Positions 14,372 to 14,426 of a stretch of 14,426 nt of DNA are shown piece after piece. The number at the start of each line of letters is the position of its first letter. The first letter of the stretch is position 1. The notes beneath the pieces were generated by a model, which was not told where the DNA came from, made no database searches, and saw only the letters and a program-made list of their open reading frames with translations. The stretch comes from CAZNNH01 sp964574335 (lineage in GTDB: Bacteria > Acidobacteriota > Vicinamibacteria > Fen-336): assembly GCA_964574335.1 (NCBI GenBank), contig CAZNNH010000163.1, forward strand, positions 1 through 14,426, given 5' to 3'. Both the position numbers and the translations under genes were made by a program.

Positions 14372-14401
14372 GCACTATGTTGCGGTCGCACTTATGTTGC
14401 G
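14372..14401. repeat. Tandem direct repeat GCACTATGTTGCG / GCACTTATGTTGCG
   Basis: Copies at 14372-14384 and 14388-14401 differ by one inserted T and are separated by GTC. Each contains the TATGTTG word, a variant of the inverted-repeat arm, giving four occurrences of a TATGTkG-type motif in 55 bases (three direct, one inverted). Confidence 0.8.
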
Positions 14402-14426
14402 TCCCCGCTTCGAGACCTTCCCCGTG

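Larger units (their letters stand above)
14166..14426 (+). pseudogene. HNH endonuclease N-terminus, apparently interrupted after residue 60
   Basis: ATG 14166 opens MCITSTPTLDTLDDDALLER, followed by VRVLANDSRRVEADLIAHLAEVDARGLL and SSLFGYC. This is the typical N-terminus of the HNH endonuclease-domain proteins that occur in many copies in deltaproteobacterial and rokubacterial genomes, where it continues into a segment like LGLSExEAYRRI. Here, after Cys60/Arg61 (14343-14348), the frame stays open but reads LCGAQHNLHYVAVALMLRPR, unlike the family. The change coincides with an inverted and direct repeat cluster starting at 14347, so the gene is probably broken by an insertion. The nuclease motif would lie beyond the window in any case. 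Confidence 0.6.
14347..14426. mobile_element. Possible terminus of an inserted mobile element
   Basis: From 14347 the sequence stops matching the HNH family and becomes repeat-rich. It begins with GGTTATGT, an 8-base centre and ACATAACC (a perfect 8-bp inverted repeat, 14347-14370), then two near-identical copies of GCACTATGTTGCG. This core-plus-arm layout is what tyrosine recombinases bind. The window ends 56 bases later, as would happen if assembly stopped inside a multicopy element. No transposase or integrase gene is visible. Confidence 0.4.

Overview
The window is GC-rich DNA from an uncultured-looking Gram-negative bacterium. An outer membrane is indicated by a LolA carrier, a secretin with a lipoprotein signal and a second lipoprotein enzyme. 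GC content, non-ATG starts, a PATAN/DUF4388 protein and deltaproteobacterial/rokubacterial-type HNH endonuclease pieces fit Candidatus Rokubacteria/Methylomirabilota or a deltaproteobacterial lineage. The sequence alone does not settle which. A run of exactly 100 N (10987-11086) marks a scaffold gap of unknown true size.

Left block, minus strand (5966 down to 1): lolA, a TPR-secretin lipoprotein, a small YkvA/DUF1232 membrane protein, lpdA (E3), a 2-oxo-acid dehydrogenase E2, and the start of lipB, which runs off the window. The first four genes are joined by 1- or 4-base start/stop overlaps, and E2 and lipB follow after 42 and 12 bases, so this is very likely one transcription unit. Its second half is a lipoyl-enzyme module: LipB supplies the octanoyl group for the lipoyl lysine of E2, and LpdA reoxidises the dihydrolipoyl arm. 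No E1 gene is present. The first half serves the cell envelope.

Middle block, plus strand (6025 to 12184): a PATAN-domain protein divergent from lolA, a secreted GHL10-type glycoside hydrolase-like protein, a large lipoprotein fusing a GH3 NagZ-like beta-N-acetylglucosaminidase to a class C beta-lactamase-fold serine hydrolase, and a DUF1343/NamZ-like exo-N-acetylmuramidase interrupted by the gap. In Bacillus subtilis nagZ, amiE and namZ form a muropeptide-recycling set. Here NagZ and an AmiE-fold domain are fused on one envelope-anchored chain next to NamZ, so the block reads as an exo-acting peptidoglycan dismantling/recycling cassette.

Right block (12185 to 14426): a degraded, less GC-rich accessory region. 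It holds a frameshifted carboxypeptidase-regulatory-like pseudogene (minus), a relic of the C-terminal part of an HNH endonuclease (plus), an unrecognised secreted protein (minus), a 123-bp repeat placed at the start of both minus-strand genes, and at the right edge the N-terminus of another HNH endonuclease. That gene loses its family resemblance exactly where a dense inverted and direct repeat cluster begins, which suggests the end of an inserted mobile element.
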